In this document: positions 1 through 6,171 of the stretch, one piece after another | Numbering within the stretch: position 1 is the first letter of the stretch | Layout of the letters: every line of letters starts with the position of its first letter | Assembly (NCBI GenBank): GCA_950071955.1 | Contig: CATMOC010000009.1 | Coordinates: 1-17,794, forward strand | Direction of reading: 5' to 3' | Source of the DNA: an uncultured Mesorhizobium sp. | GTDB taxonomy: Bacteria > Pseudomonadota > Alphaproteobacteria > Rhizobiales > Rhizobiaceae | DNA length: 17,794 nt | Notes under the pieces: model-generated | What the model was told of the DNA's origin: nothing | The model's input: only the letters and a program-made list of their open reading frames with translations | Databases searched by the model: none | Program-made: the position numbers and the translations under genes

Positions 1-1
1 C

Positions 2-268
2 CTGAAAACCCCCCGCCACGCCGAGGACCCGCGTCCGCTGGACGAGGAGAGCGACTGCCCGGCCGCGCGGGATTACTCGCGCGCCTATCTGCACCACCTG
101 GTGAAGTCCGGCGAGAACCTCGCCGGCATGCTGCTCACCTGGAACAACCTGTTCTACTACCAGGACCTCATGCGGGGCATCCGCGATGCCATCGAGGCGG
201 GTCGCATGGCCGATTTTGCCGCCGAAACCGCCGAACGCTGGGCGAGGGGGGACCTACCGCCGGTCTGA
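2..268 (+). CDS. tgt: Queuine tRNA-ribosyltransferase, C-terminal fragment (5' end outside window)
   Basis: This is the last 88 residues of the enzyme that exchanges the wobble guanine of GU(N) tRNAs for the queuine precursor preQ1. The reading frame is open at the window edge and stops with TGA at 266-268. The segment DYSRAYLHHL, followed by GMLLTWNNLFYYQDLM, matches the C-terminal part of bacterial Tgt. In E. coli Tgt this region holds the structural zinc ligands in CxCxxC plus a later His. Here the equivalent residues read S-D-C-P-A-A and N (in TWNNL), so three of the four ligands are replaced. The fold is otherwise well conserved, so I read this as a lineage variant and not as decay. The next gene is convergent, so tgt ends its transcription unit here. 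Confidence 0.93.
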   Translation: MKTPRHAEDPRPLDEESDCPAARDYSRAYLHHLVKSGENLAGMLLTWNNLFYYQDLMRGIRDAIEAGRMADFAAETAERWARGDLPPV

Positions 269-293
269 CCGGGCGACCGCCTTGCGGCCCCGG
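269..293. terminator. Possible bidirectional hairpin terminator between convergent genes
   Basis: Outer arms CCGGG (269-273) and CCCGG (289-293) enclose an inner stem CCGC (277-280) and GCGG (284-287) with a CTT loop. It sits exactly between the tgt stop and the end of the minus-strand DUF4864 gene. There is no T run on either side, so it would be a weak or Rho-assisted terminator. The placement is the main argument. Confidence 0.35.
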
Positions 294-295
294 CG

Positions 296-715
296 CTACG
301 TGCTGAGCGCGTTCGATGCCCGCAGGCTGCAGCCGGTGATGCGCCAGGTCCCGTCAGGCTGGAGTTCGAGCGTATACACCGCCTCGTAGTCCTTGCCGTC
401 GGGCCCGACGAGCAGAACCTGCTGGATCACCGAGGTCGGGCTCATCTGTTCCGATTTTCCGAAGGCATAACTCTGCGGTCGCCGCACGGGCATGTAGGCG
501 CCTTCGACCATGGACATGAAGCTCTGCACGGTCGGGAACATCCGGGTGATGTTGGGTGCCGCGAAGGCATAGGCCCCGCTCTCGTCGTCCGCCAGGAAGG
601 CCTTGAGCTGGCCGTCGATTGCCCCCCGGGCTCCGGCGATCTCAGCTTCCCCGGCGGTCGCGGGAGCACTGGCCGTGAACGCCAGGAAAACGAGGGCAGT
701 AAAGAATCTCCACAT
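296..715 (-). CDS. DUF4864 domain-containing exported protein
   Basis: A 139-residue protein of unknown function. The N-terminus is a signal peptide: a basic residue, a hydrophobic stretch FFTALVFLAF, and a likely cleavage after ATA at about residue 21. The mature part resembles the DUF4864 family, a small NTF2-like or cystatin-like fold found in alphaproteobacteria; recognisable pieces are the IDGQLKAF helix, the SYAFGKSEQM segment and the final WRITGCSL strand. The start at 715 is supported by an AGGAG ribosome site (minus strand, around 723-728). It is transcribed away from the Anbu operon and is probably monocistronic. No catalytic motif is visible. The family assignment is from memory of the sequence pattern, so the function remains open. 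Confidence 0.8.
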   Translation of the reverse strand: MWRFFTALVFLAFTASAPATAGEAEIAGARGAIDGQLKAFLADDESGAYAFAAPNITRMFPTVQSFMSMVEGAYMPVRRPQSYAFGKSEQMSPTSVIQQVLLVGPDGKDYEAVYTLELQPDGTWRITGCSLRASNALST

Positions 716-902
716 GTCGCAATCTCCTTCGTGGTCGATCTCGCGGACGCGCTTGCGGATGCCCGCACGATATCAGATACGGAGAAAATTGGTCCTGGGT
801 TTCGCGTGCCTGCCGCTTCCTCAACCCGGAAGGGCGCCTGCCGGAATTTTGAGCAGTGACCACAAAAACATCCAGGCGGAACCAGTTGCGGGGGGATTGC
901 GC

Positions 903-931
903 TTGATTTCCTTAGACAAAGCCTTTGAAAT
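903..931 (+). promoter_or_regulatory. Candidate promoter of the Anbu operon
   Basis: TTGATT (903-908) and TGAAAT (926-931) are separated by 17 bases, each matching four of six consensus positions. It lies in the 239-base gap between the divergent DUF4864 gene and the ATP-grasp gene, and would give a leader of only about 17 bases before the GTG at 955. The match is weak, and alphaproteobacterial promoters are hard to call by eye. Confidence 0.25.
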
Positions 932-954
932 GGCTGTCACAGGGGAGTTGCCGC

Positions 955-2370
955 GTGGTTGCGTTCGACGAGATGCGGCCGGACGGAGCGGATGTCCGCG
1001 AACCGTACCGGCGTTATGAGGGTTGGCTGAGCGCACAGGATGCCGCTCGCCTTACAGAAAAGATGACCGACGCGGAACGGGTCTTCCGCAGAACGGGCAT
1101 CACGTTCAACGTGTATGGCGACAACGAAGCGGCGGAGCGGCTCATCCCGTTCGACATCGTGCCGCGCATCATCGCCGGCCGCGAATGGCGGCGCCTCACG
1201 CAGGGCATCGAACAGCGCGTGATGGCGCTGAATGCCTTCCTCGACGACATCTATCACCGGCAGGAAATTCTTCGCGCGGGGCGGATTCCGCGCGAACTGA
1301 TCGCCGGCAACGAGGCCTTCCTGCCCGAGATGATCGGGATGAAGCCTCCGGGCGGGGTCTATACACATATCATCGGTGTCGACATCGTGCGCACGGGCGA
1401 GGACGAGTTCTTCGTGCTCGAGGACAATGCGCGAACGCCATCCGGAGTCTCCTACATGCTGGAGAACCGCGAAACGATGATGCAGCTGTTCCCCGAACTC
1501 TTCCAGTCGGTCAAGGTCCGTCCGGTGGAGAACTACCCTCAGCTTCTGCGACAGTCGCTCGGACGGGTGCGGCCCAACGGCTGCACCAAGGAGATGCCGC
1601 GCGTCGCCGTGCTGACGCCCGGCATCTACAACTCGGCCTATTTCGAGCACGCATTCCTCGCGGACCAGATGGGCGTCGAACTGGTGGAGGGCTCCGACCT
1701 CCGCGTGGTCGACGGCTGCGTGGCCATGCGCACCACCGAGGGCTACAAGGAAATCGACGTTCTTTACCGGCGAGTCGACGACGACTTCCTCGACCCGCTG
1801 ACCTTCCGCTCCGATTCGGCATTGGGCATTGCCGGTATCATGGACGTCTACAGGGCCGGCAACATCACCATAGCCAACGCGCCGGGCACCGGCATCGCCG
1901 ACGACAAGGCGATCTATTCCTACATGCCCGAGATAATCGAGTTCTATACCGGACGTCGCGCCATCCTCGGCAACATCCCGACCTGGCGCTGCTCGGAGGA
2001 CGACAGCCTGAAATACGTGCTCGAACACCTGCACGAACTCGTGGTGAAGGAAGTCCACGGTTCGGGCGGCTACGGCATGTTGGTCGGCCCCGCCGCCTCG
2101 AAGAAGGAGCGCGAAACCTTCGCCGCCAAGCTCAAGGCGAGGCCCGGCAACTACATCGCCCAGCCGACCCTCTCGCTCTCCACCTGCCCGATCCTCACTG
2201 ACGCCGGCCTGTCGCCCCGCCACGTCGACCTCAGGCCTTTCGTGCTCGTCTCCGACAAGGTCCAGATCGTCCCGGGCGGCCTGACCCGCGTCGCCCTGAA
2301 ACAGGGCTCCCTCGTTGTGAACTCCTCGCAGGGCGGGGGGACGAAGGATACGTGGGTGCTGGATGATTAG
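955..2370 (+). CDS. Circularly permuted ATP-grasp family protein of the Anbu operon
   Basis: A 471-residue protein of the CP_ATP-grasp type (older names DUF404/DUF407). These proteins resemble ATP-dependent carboxylate-amine ligases, but the substrate is not known. Typical blocks are present: the N-terminal AFDEMRPDG segment, VLEDNARTPSGVSY, NAPGTGIADDKAIYSY, VVKEVHGSGGYGMLVGP, and a C-terminal Gly-rich GGGTKDTWVLDD. I place the start at GTG 955 because AGGGGAG lies at 941-947, and the family usually begins close to the AFDEM motif; an upstream in-frame TTG at 925 has no ribosome site. It is the first gene of a set with alpha-E, transglutaminase and Anbu. In most relatives the alpha-E gene follows immediately, but here a 661-base stretch intervenes. 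The TAG stop is the first trinucleotide adjoining the heptamer repeat that begins at 2371. Confidence 0.9.
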   Translation: MVAFDEMRPDGADVREPYRRYEGWLSAQDAARLTEKMTDAERVFRRTGITFNVYGDNEAAERLIPFDIVPRIIAGREWRRLTQGIEQRVMALNAFLDDIYHRQEILRAGRIPRELIAGNEAFLPEMIGMKPPGGVYTHIIGVDIVRTGEDEFFVLEDNARTPSGVSYMLENRETMMQLFPELFQSVKVRPVENYPQLLRQSLGRVRPNGCTKEMPRVAVLTPGIYNSAYFEHAFLADQMGVELVEGSDLRVVDGCVAMRTTEGYKEIDVLYRRVDDDFLDPLTFRSDSALGIAGIMDVYRAGNITIANAPGTGIADDKAIYSYMPEIIEFYTGRRAILGNIPTWRCSEDDSLKYVLEHLHELVVKEVHGSGGYGMLVGPAASKKERETFAAKLKARPGNYIAQPTLSLSTCPILTDAGLSPRHVDLRPFVLVSDKVQIVPGGLTRVALKQGSLVVNSSQGGGTKDTWVLDD

Positions 2371-2412
2371 TGCGTAGTGCATAGGGAATAGTGTGTAGGC
2401 AGTAGGAACAAG
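2371..2412. repeat. Left heptamer repeat array
   Basis: Six consecutive 7-base units follow the ATP-grasp stop codon: TGCGTAG, TGCATAG, GGAATAG, TGTGTAG, GCAGTAG and GAACAAG. Five of the six end in TAG and the first two match the reverse complement of the right-hand array (CTACGCA, CTATGCA). The periodicity is exact, with no indels between units. Units become more degenerate toward the inside of the cassette. Confidence 0.85.
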
Positions 2413-2463
2413 GGACGGCGGGACAATCGCAGGACGATCTTTTTAAAGAGGGGAAGCACTCCG

Positions 2464-2856
2464 ATGGAGGCCGCGGCGAGCACGCGCGAACGTGATGGCA
2501 GAACTTATCGTGACCTTCTGGTGTGGGAGCATGCAATTGAACTGGCGGTGGCGTGCTATGGTGCCACCAAGGCGCTGCCGCAGGGAGAACTCTACGGATT
2601 GACCAGCCAGATTCGCCGCGCCGCAGCCTCCATTCCTGCGAACATCGCTGAGGGGTATGGTCGGGACAGCAGAGCCTCATTCGTGCAGTTTCTCCGCATA
2701 GCACAAGGCTCCCTCAAGGAACTTGAAACCCACCTTATTCGCGCGGGCAGACTGGATTACGTGAGCACCTCGGTCAGCGAATCACTCCTCGGAAGGGCCG
2801 ATGAAGTAGGAAAGATGCTGCGCGGCTTGATCCGCAGTCTGCAGAGAAAAGATTGA
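2464..2856 (+). CDS. Four-helix-bundle protein, 23S rRNA intervening-sequence protein family
   Basis: A 130-residue protein of the family first seen as ORFs in 23S rRNA intervening sequences (also called S23 or IVP; TIGR02436-like), and related in fold to the accessory protein Avd of diversity-generating retroelements. Key family blocks are visible: YRDLLVWEHAIELA, LTSQIRRAAASIPANIAEGYGR, and FVQFLRIAQGSLKELETHL. The protein should form a helical bundle, probably oligomeric and basic enough to bind nucleic acid. AGGGG about ten bases upstream of the ATG is a plausible ribosome site. Its molecular role is unknown for the family. The gene sits alone between inverted heptamer arrays inside the Anbu operon and is not a usual member of that operon, so it looks like an acquired passenger. 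Confidence 0.88.
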   Translation: MEAAASTRERDGRTYRDLLVWEHAIELAVACYGATKALPQGELYGLTSQIRRAAASIPANIAEGYGRDSRASFVQFLRIAQGSLKELETHLIRAGRLDYVSTSVSESLLGRADEVGKMLRGLIRSLQRKD

Positions 2857-2958
2857 CGATGACCGAACCGACCGACGCTCGCCGCTTCACTCCTGCCCGA
2901 TGGGTTTATTCCCCGCCCAGTCCCCTTGTCCGGCAGCGCAAGGATCTCATCTCATTTG

Positions 2959-2988
2959 CTACGCACTACGCACTATGCACTACGCACT
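2959..2988. repeat. Right heptamer repeat array
   Basis: Four consecutive units CTACGCA, CTACGCA, CTATGCA, CTACGCA fill 2959-2986, followed by a partial CT. Read on the minus strand these are TGCGTAG and TGCATAG, identical to the first two units of the left array, so the two arrays are inverted relative to each other. This array is nearly perfect, unlike the degenerate left one. It ends about 43 bases before the alpha-E start codon. Confidence 0.9.
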
Positions 2989-3031
2989 TTTCGCATGAGG
3001 CCGACTGCCGCGTCAGTGGCGGAGCCCGCTG

Positions 3032-3973
3032 ATGCTGCTCGGACGCACCGCCAATGGCCTCTACTGGATGAACCGCTACATCGAGCGCAGCGAGAACATG
3101 GCGCGGCTCGTGGATGCGGGGCTGCGGCTGGCGCTGACGCGCACGGCCGACGCTTCTGACGAATGGGCCTCGATCGTGGCAAGCGCGGGGGCGGCCGATA
3201 CCTTCCGGCAGCGGCATTCGGAGTTCAATGCCGAGACGGTGTCGGACTTTCTCCTGCGCGACCCGACCAACCCCGGCAGCGTCGTGTCGTCGATGGAGAC
3301 GGCGCGCAGCAACGGGCGGATGGTGCGCACCGCGCTGACGCGCGAGACCTGGGAGAGCATCAACGACGGCTGGATGTCGATCAAGCGCATGCTGGCGAAC
3401 CCGATCGACGGTCGCGACCTGCCGGCTATCCTCGACGGCATCAAGCGCGAGACCGCCATCATTCGCGGTTCCTTCCACGGCACGATGCTGCGCAACGAGA
3501 TTTTCGATTTCTCCCAGATCGGTACCTTCGTGGAGCGGGCTGACAACACCGCCCGCATCCTCGACGTGAAATACTACGTGCTGCTTCCGTCGGTCTCCTG
3601 GGTCGGGTCGACCCTGGACAACTACCAGTGGGAATCGATCCTTCGCTCCGTCTCGGCGCATCGCTCCTACCGGTGGGTCTACGACGCGGAGTACAAGCCA
3701 AGTCTGATTGCCGACTATCTGATCCTCAACGGCCGCATGCCCCGCTCGCTCGCCTTCTGCTACCGCAACATCGCCGAGAGCCTGAACTTCCTCGCCTCCG
3801 AGTACGGGGTTCGCCATTCGTGCCACGATCTGGCCGAGTCGGTGCTATCCCGGCTAAAGGTCAGTTCCATCAAGGAGGTCTTCGACCAAGGCCTGCACGA
3901 GTTCCTTACGGACTTCATCGGCGACAACAGCCGTCTCGGCAGCGAGATCGCCCAGAACTACCGCTTCTACTGA
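3032..3973 (+). CDS. Alpha-E domain-containing protein of the Anbu operon
   Basis: A 313-residue, largely helical protein of the alpha-E (DUF403) family. The N-terminal block MLLGRTANGLYWMNRYIERS is the hallmark of the family, and the Glu/Arg-rich helix that follows (ENMARLVDAG) is also typical. The C-terminal half contains ESVLSRLKVSSIKEVFDQGLHEF. The ATG at 3032 is preceded by GGAG at 3021-3024 with a seven-base gap, which fixes the start. Alpha-E proteins occur next to, or fused with, circularly permuted ATP-grasp and transglutaminase-like proteins, but their activity has not been settled. Here the gene lies after the heptamer cassette and 22 bases before the transglutaminase gene. If the cassette disturbs transcription, this is the first gene that would be affected. 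Confidence 0.9.
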   Translation: MLLGRTANGLYWMNRYIERSENMARLVDAGLRLALTRTADASDEWASIVASAGAADTFRQRHSEFNAETVSDFLLRDPTNPGSVVSSMETARSNGRMVRTALTRETWESINDGWMSIKRMLANPIDGRDLPAILDGIKRETAIIRGSFHGTMLRNEIFDFSQIGTFVERADNTARILDVKYYVLLPSVSWVGSTLDNYQWESILRSVSAHRSYRWVYDAEYKPSLIADYLILNGRMPRSLAFCYRNIAESLNFLASEYGVRHSCHDLAESVLSRLKVSSIKEVFDQGLHEFLTDFIGDNSRLGSEIAQNYRFY

Positions 3974-3995
3974 GCCGGCAAACGGAAGGCTGGGC

Positions 3996-4790
3996 ATGCG
4001 TCTCAAGATCACGCACCGCACCGAGTATCGCTACGACGTTCCGCTGGGATACGCCCTCGAGAGGCTGCGGCTGACGCCTTACAGCGGCGGCGCGCAGACG
4101 GTCCACGCATGGTCTCTTGCCATCGAGGGCGCGCGCGAGGAGGTGCGCTTCGTTGACCAGTTCGGCAATGAGACGATCCTGATCAGCGCCGAAGGCGGCC
4201 CTCACGTCATCTCCGTCGAAGCCAGGGGCGAGGTCGAGACGCGGGATGCCGCCGGCGTCACCGGTCCGCACCGGGGCTTCGCGCCGCTCTGGCTCTTCGA
4301 GCACCAGACGAAGCTGACGGCGCCTGGAGAGGGCATCGCGCGCCTGGCCGGAACGATCAGCGAGGGAAGCGAACTCGACCGCCTGCACCAACTAATGGCC
4401 GTGGTTGCCGAAAGCGTCGTCTATGTCAAAGGCTCCACCGATGCCGCCACTCCGGCCGAAGAGGCACTCCAACGAAAGTCGGGCGTCTGCCAGGATCATG
4501 CCCATGTGTTCATTTCCGCGGCGCGGCTGCTGGGGTTTCCCGCCCGCTACATCAGCGGCTATCTCTGGACCGACGAAAGCGGCGAGTACGCCGCGAGCCA
4601 TGCCTGGGCGGAAGCTCATGTCGAGGCGCTCGGCTGGGTGGGCTTCGATCCCGCCAACGGCATGTCGCCGGACGAGCGCTACGTCCGGCTGGCGACGGGC
4701 CGCGACTACCGCGACGCGGCGCCGGTTTCGGGGATAAGGTTGGGCCAGGCCAGCGAACAGCTTGCGGTCAGCGTCACCGTCGAGCAGTAA
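3996..4790 (+). CDS. Transglutaminase-like cysteine protease of the Anbu operon
   Basis: A 264-residue protein with an N-terminal beta domain (family start MRLKITHRTEYRYD) and a transglutaminase-like papain-fold core. A Cys-His-Asp triad is visible: Cys165 in SGVCQDHAH, His202 in ASHAWAEA and Asp218 in GWVGFDPANG. It should act in the cytosol, as there is no signal peptide; activity could be proteolysis or amide-bond transfer. An imperfect GGAAGG site precedes the ATG by about nine bases. It lies between alpha-E and Anbu, the usual order. A functional link with the ATP-grasp protein (one making and one breaking an amide bond) is often proposed for this gene set, but is inference. Confidence 0.92.
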   Translation: MRLKITHRTEYRYDVPLGYALERLRLTPYSGGAQTVHAWSLAIEGAREEVRFVDQFGNETILISAEGGPHVISVEARGEVETRDAAGVTGPHRGFAPLWLFEHQTKLTAPGEGIARLAGTISEGSELDRLHQLMAVVAESVVYVKGSTDAATPAEEALQRKSGVCQDHAHVFISAARLLGFPARYISGYLWTDESGEYAASHAWAEAHVEALGWVGFDPANGMSPDERYVRLATGRDYRDAAPVSGIRLGQASEQLAVSVTVEQ

Positions 4791-4823
4791 TCGCCGGGGT
4801 TTTCCCTCGGACCGATTCGCGTC

Positions 4824-5555
4824 ATGACATACTGTGTTGGGATCAAGTTGGACCGCGGTCTGGCCTTCATGTCGGATACCCGCACCAATGCCGGTATCGA
4901 CAGCATTTCCACGTTCCGCAAGATGTTCACCTGGTCGAACCCGGGCGAACGCGTAATCGTCCTGCTCACCGCCGGCAATCTGGCGACGACGCAGGCGGTG
5001 GTGAGTCTCCTCGACGAGCGTTCGAAAGCGCCTTCGGAGCGCATGCCGTCGCTGCTCGAGACACCTTCCATGTTCCAGACGGCGCGCGTGGTCGGCAACC
5101 TGGTCAAGGAGGTCATCAGCGGATCGACGCCGAACGGCCAGAGGCAGGATTCGTTCTCGGCGTCCTTCATCCTTGGCGGGAAGATCAAGGGTTCCGAGCC
5201 GCGCTTGTTCATGATCTATCCGGAAGGGAACTTCATCGAGGCCGGCGGCGACACGCCGTTCTTCCAGGTCGGCGAAACCAAATACGGCAAGCCGATCCTG
5301 ATCCGCGCATACGATCCGAAGATGAGCTTTGCCGAGGCGGCGAAGCTGCTGATGGTGTCCTTCGATTCGACCCTGAAGTCGAACCTGTCGGTTGGCATGC
5401 CGCTGGACATGCTGTTCTACGAGCGCGATTCGTTCCGCATCGGCTTCCAGAAGCGCGTCACGGCCGACGATCCCTACTTCAGGACCATATCGGACGGTTG
5501 GTCCAACGCCCTTCGCAGCGCGTTCGGCAGCCTGCCCGATTTCGAAATGTCATGA
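4824..5555 (+). CDS. Anbu, bacterial proteasome-homologue peptidase
   Basis: A 243-residue proteasome-type Ntn hydrolase, related to HslV and the 20S beta subunit. Removal of Met1 would expose Thr as the N-terminal nucleophile (start MTYCVGIKLDRG). In mature numbering Asp17 lies in the SDTRTNAG motif and Lys32 in FRKMF, matching the Thr1/Asp17/Lys33 centre of the proteasome fold within one position. Anbu proteins form large ring-like or open-spiral oligomers in the cytosol; the natural substrate is unknown. There is no strong ribosome site before the ATG, so the start rests on the need for Thr at position 2. It is the last gene of the operon, and its TGA overlaps the stop of the convergent MarR gene within TCATGA (5550-5555). 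Confidence 0.92.
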   Translation: MTYCVGIKLDRGLAFMSDTRTNAGIDSISTFRKMFTWSNPGERVIVLLTAGNLATTQAVVSLLDERSKAPSERMPSLLETPSMFQTARVVGNLVKEVISGSTPNGQRQDSFSASFILGGKIKGSEPRLFMIYPEGNFIEAGGDTPFFQVGETKYGKPILIRAYDPKMSFAEAAKLLMVSFDSTLKSNLSVGMPLDMLFYERDSFRIGFQKRVTADDPYFRTISDGWSNALRSAFGSLPDFEMS

Positions 5556-6026
5556 ACGCTTTGCAGCACCCAGTTCGTTGAGTTCGTGAAGCATGTCGAG
5601 CAGGGCCTCGATGCGGTCGCGGCCGAACCTCGCTTCCATCTTCTCGTAGATCGCGCGGCTGTCGGGCGTCACCTGCCGGATGAACTCCAGCCCGGACTGG
5701 GTGATCTCGACGATGGTACGGCGCGCGTCGGCCGAGTCGCGTTGCCGCGAGACGAAGCCGCGCTCCTCCAGTGTCCTGACGATGCGCGTGAGGCTCGGTG
5801 GCAGGAGGCAGGCGCGTTCAGCAAGTTCCGTCGCGTCGAGGGCGCGGCCTTCGGCCAGGACGCGCACGACCCGCCACTGCTGTTCGGTGATGTCGTACGC
5901 CGCAAGCAGCGGGCGGAAATGCGACATTACGGCTTCGCGCGCCCGAAGAAGAGCAATCGGCAGGGAGCGGTTTGTGTCGCGGGGAATGAGCGGATCCCCG
6001 TGTTCGTTAGCTGGCGCGTCGGGCAT
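5550..6026 (-). CDS. MarR family regulator, HpaR-like
   Basis: A 158-residue MarR-type transcription factor. The block SLPIALLRAREAVMSHFRPLL, followed by YDITEQQWRVVRVLAE, resembles HpaR, the repressor of the homoprotocatechuate (4-hydroxyphenylacetate) pathway, more than general MarR proteins. The winged helix follows with LDATELAERACLLPPSLTRI and the wing SADARRTIVEIT. I use the ATG at 6026 because GGAG lies five bases upstream on the minus strand, and the 60-residue extension that an upstream ATG would add is Cys-rich and unlike the family. The gene is divergent from an aromatic amino acid decarboxylase homologue, suggesting that it controls that gene and itself. No homoprotocatechuate catabolic genes are in the window, so the ligand is open. 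Confidence 0.88.
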   Translation of the reverse strand: MPDAPANEHGDPLIPRDTNRSLPIALLRAREAVMSHFRPLLAAYDITEQQWRVVRVLAEGRALDATELAERACLLPPSLTRIVRTLEERGFVSRQRDSADARRTIVEITQSGLEFIRQVTPDSRAIYEKMEARFGRDRIEALLDMLHELNELGAAKRS

Positions 6027-6043
6027 CGGTCTCCGTTCGGAAC

Positions 6044-6064
6044 TGCATGTGGAGACATAATGCA
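6044..6064. promoter_or_regulatory. Candidate MarR-family operator
   Basis: An interrupted palindrome in the 145-base divergent gap has arms TGCAT (6044-6048) and ATGCA (6060-6064), with an inner ATGT/ACAT pair. The 21-base span suits a MarR dimer. It begins 18 bases upstream of the regulator start, so it is placed for autorepression. No matching second copy was found near the decarboxylase start. Confidence 0.28.
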
Positions 6065-6171
6065 TAGTCGAACCCGAAGGGGAACAGAAATACGATCTCT
6101 TCGCACCGGTGCTGATGACAGCGACGCAAACCCCACGATAGATGGTTCCGAAGAACGGGAGTACGTGGCTG

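Larger units (their letters stand above)
2371..2988 (+). mobile_element. Candidate insertion cassette: four-helix-bundle gene between inverted heptamer arrays
   Basis: The segment separates two genes that are normally adjacent in the Anbu operon. It contains one gene (2464-2856) and is bounded by heptamer arrays in inverted orientation (2371-2412 and 2959-2988). Inside the arrays there is further imperfect inverted similarity: GGAACAAGGGAC near 2405 against GGACAAGGGGAC on the opposite strand near 2921-2932. No transposase or recombinase is present, and no target-site duplication is obvious. Calling it mobile is an inference from position and symmetry; it could also be an old insertion with repeats that spread independently. 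Confidence 0.45.

Noticed and set aside
716..954. Hidden RNA gene or small ORF in the 239-base divergent gap
   Set aside because: Apart from a weak promoter candidate I see no tRNA-like fold, riboswitch pattern or coding signal with a ribosome site.
937..2382. Long minus-strand open frame opposite the ATP-grasp gene
   Set aside because: It is a high-GC shadow: the plus strand has strong family motifs, and the minus frame is rich in His, Arg, Asp and Val without any recognisable domain.
2959..2988. CRISPR or microsatellite-type array
   Set aside because: Units are seven bases without spacers, so it is not CRISPR. The inverted relation to the left array suggests more than a random microsatellite.
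2859..3031. 57-codon plus-strand frame from ATG 2859 that overlaps the alpha-E start (TGATG)
   Set aside because: Tempting because of the overlap, but it reads through the heptamer array, has no clear ribosome site and no resemblance to a known protein.
6142..6171. Upstream ATG at 6142 as the decarboxylase start
   Set aside because: No ribosome site before it, while ATG 6172 has GGGAG at a good distance.
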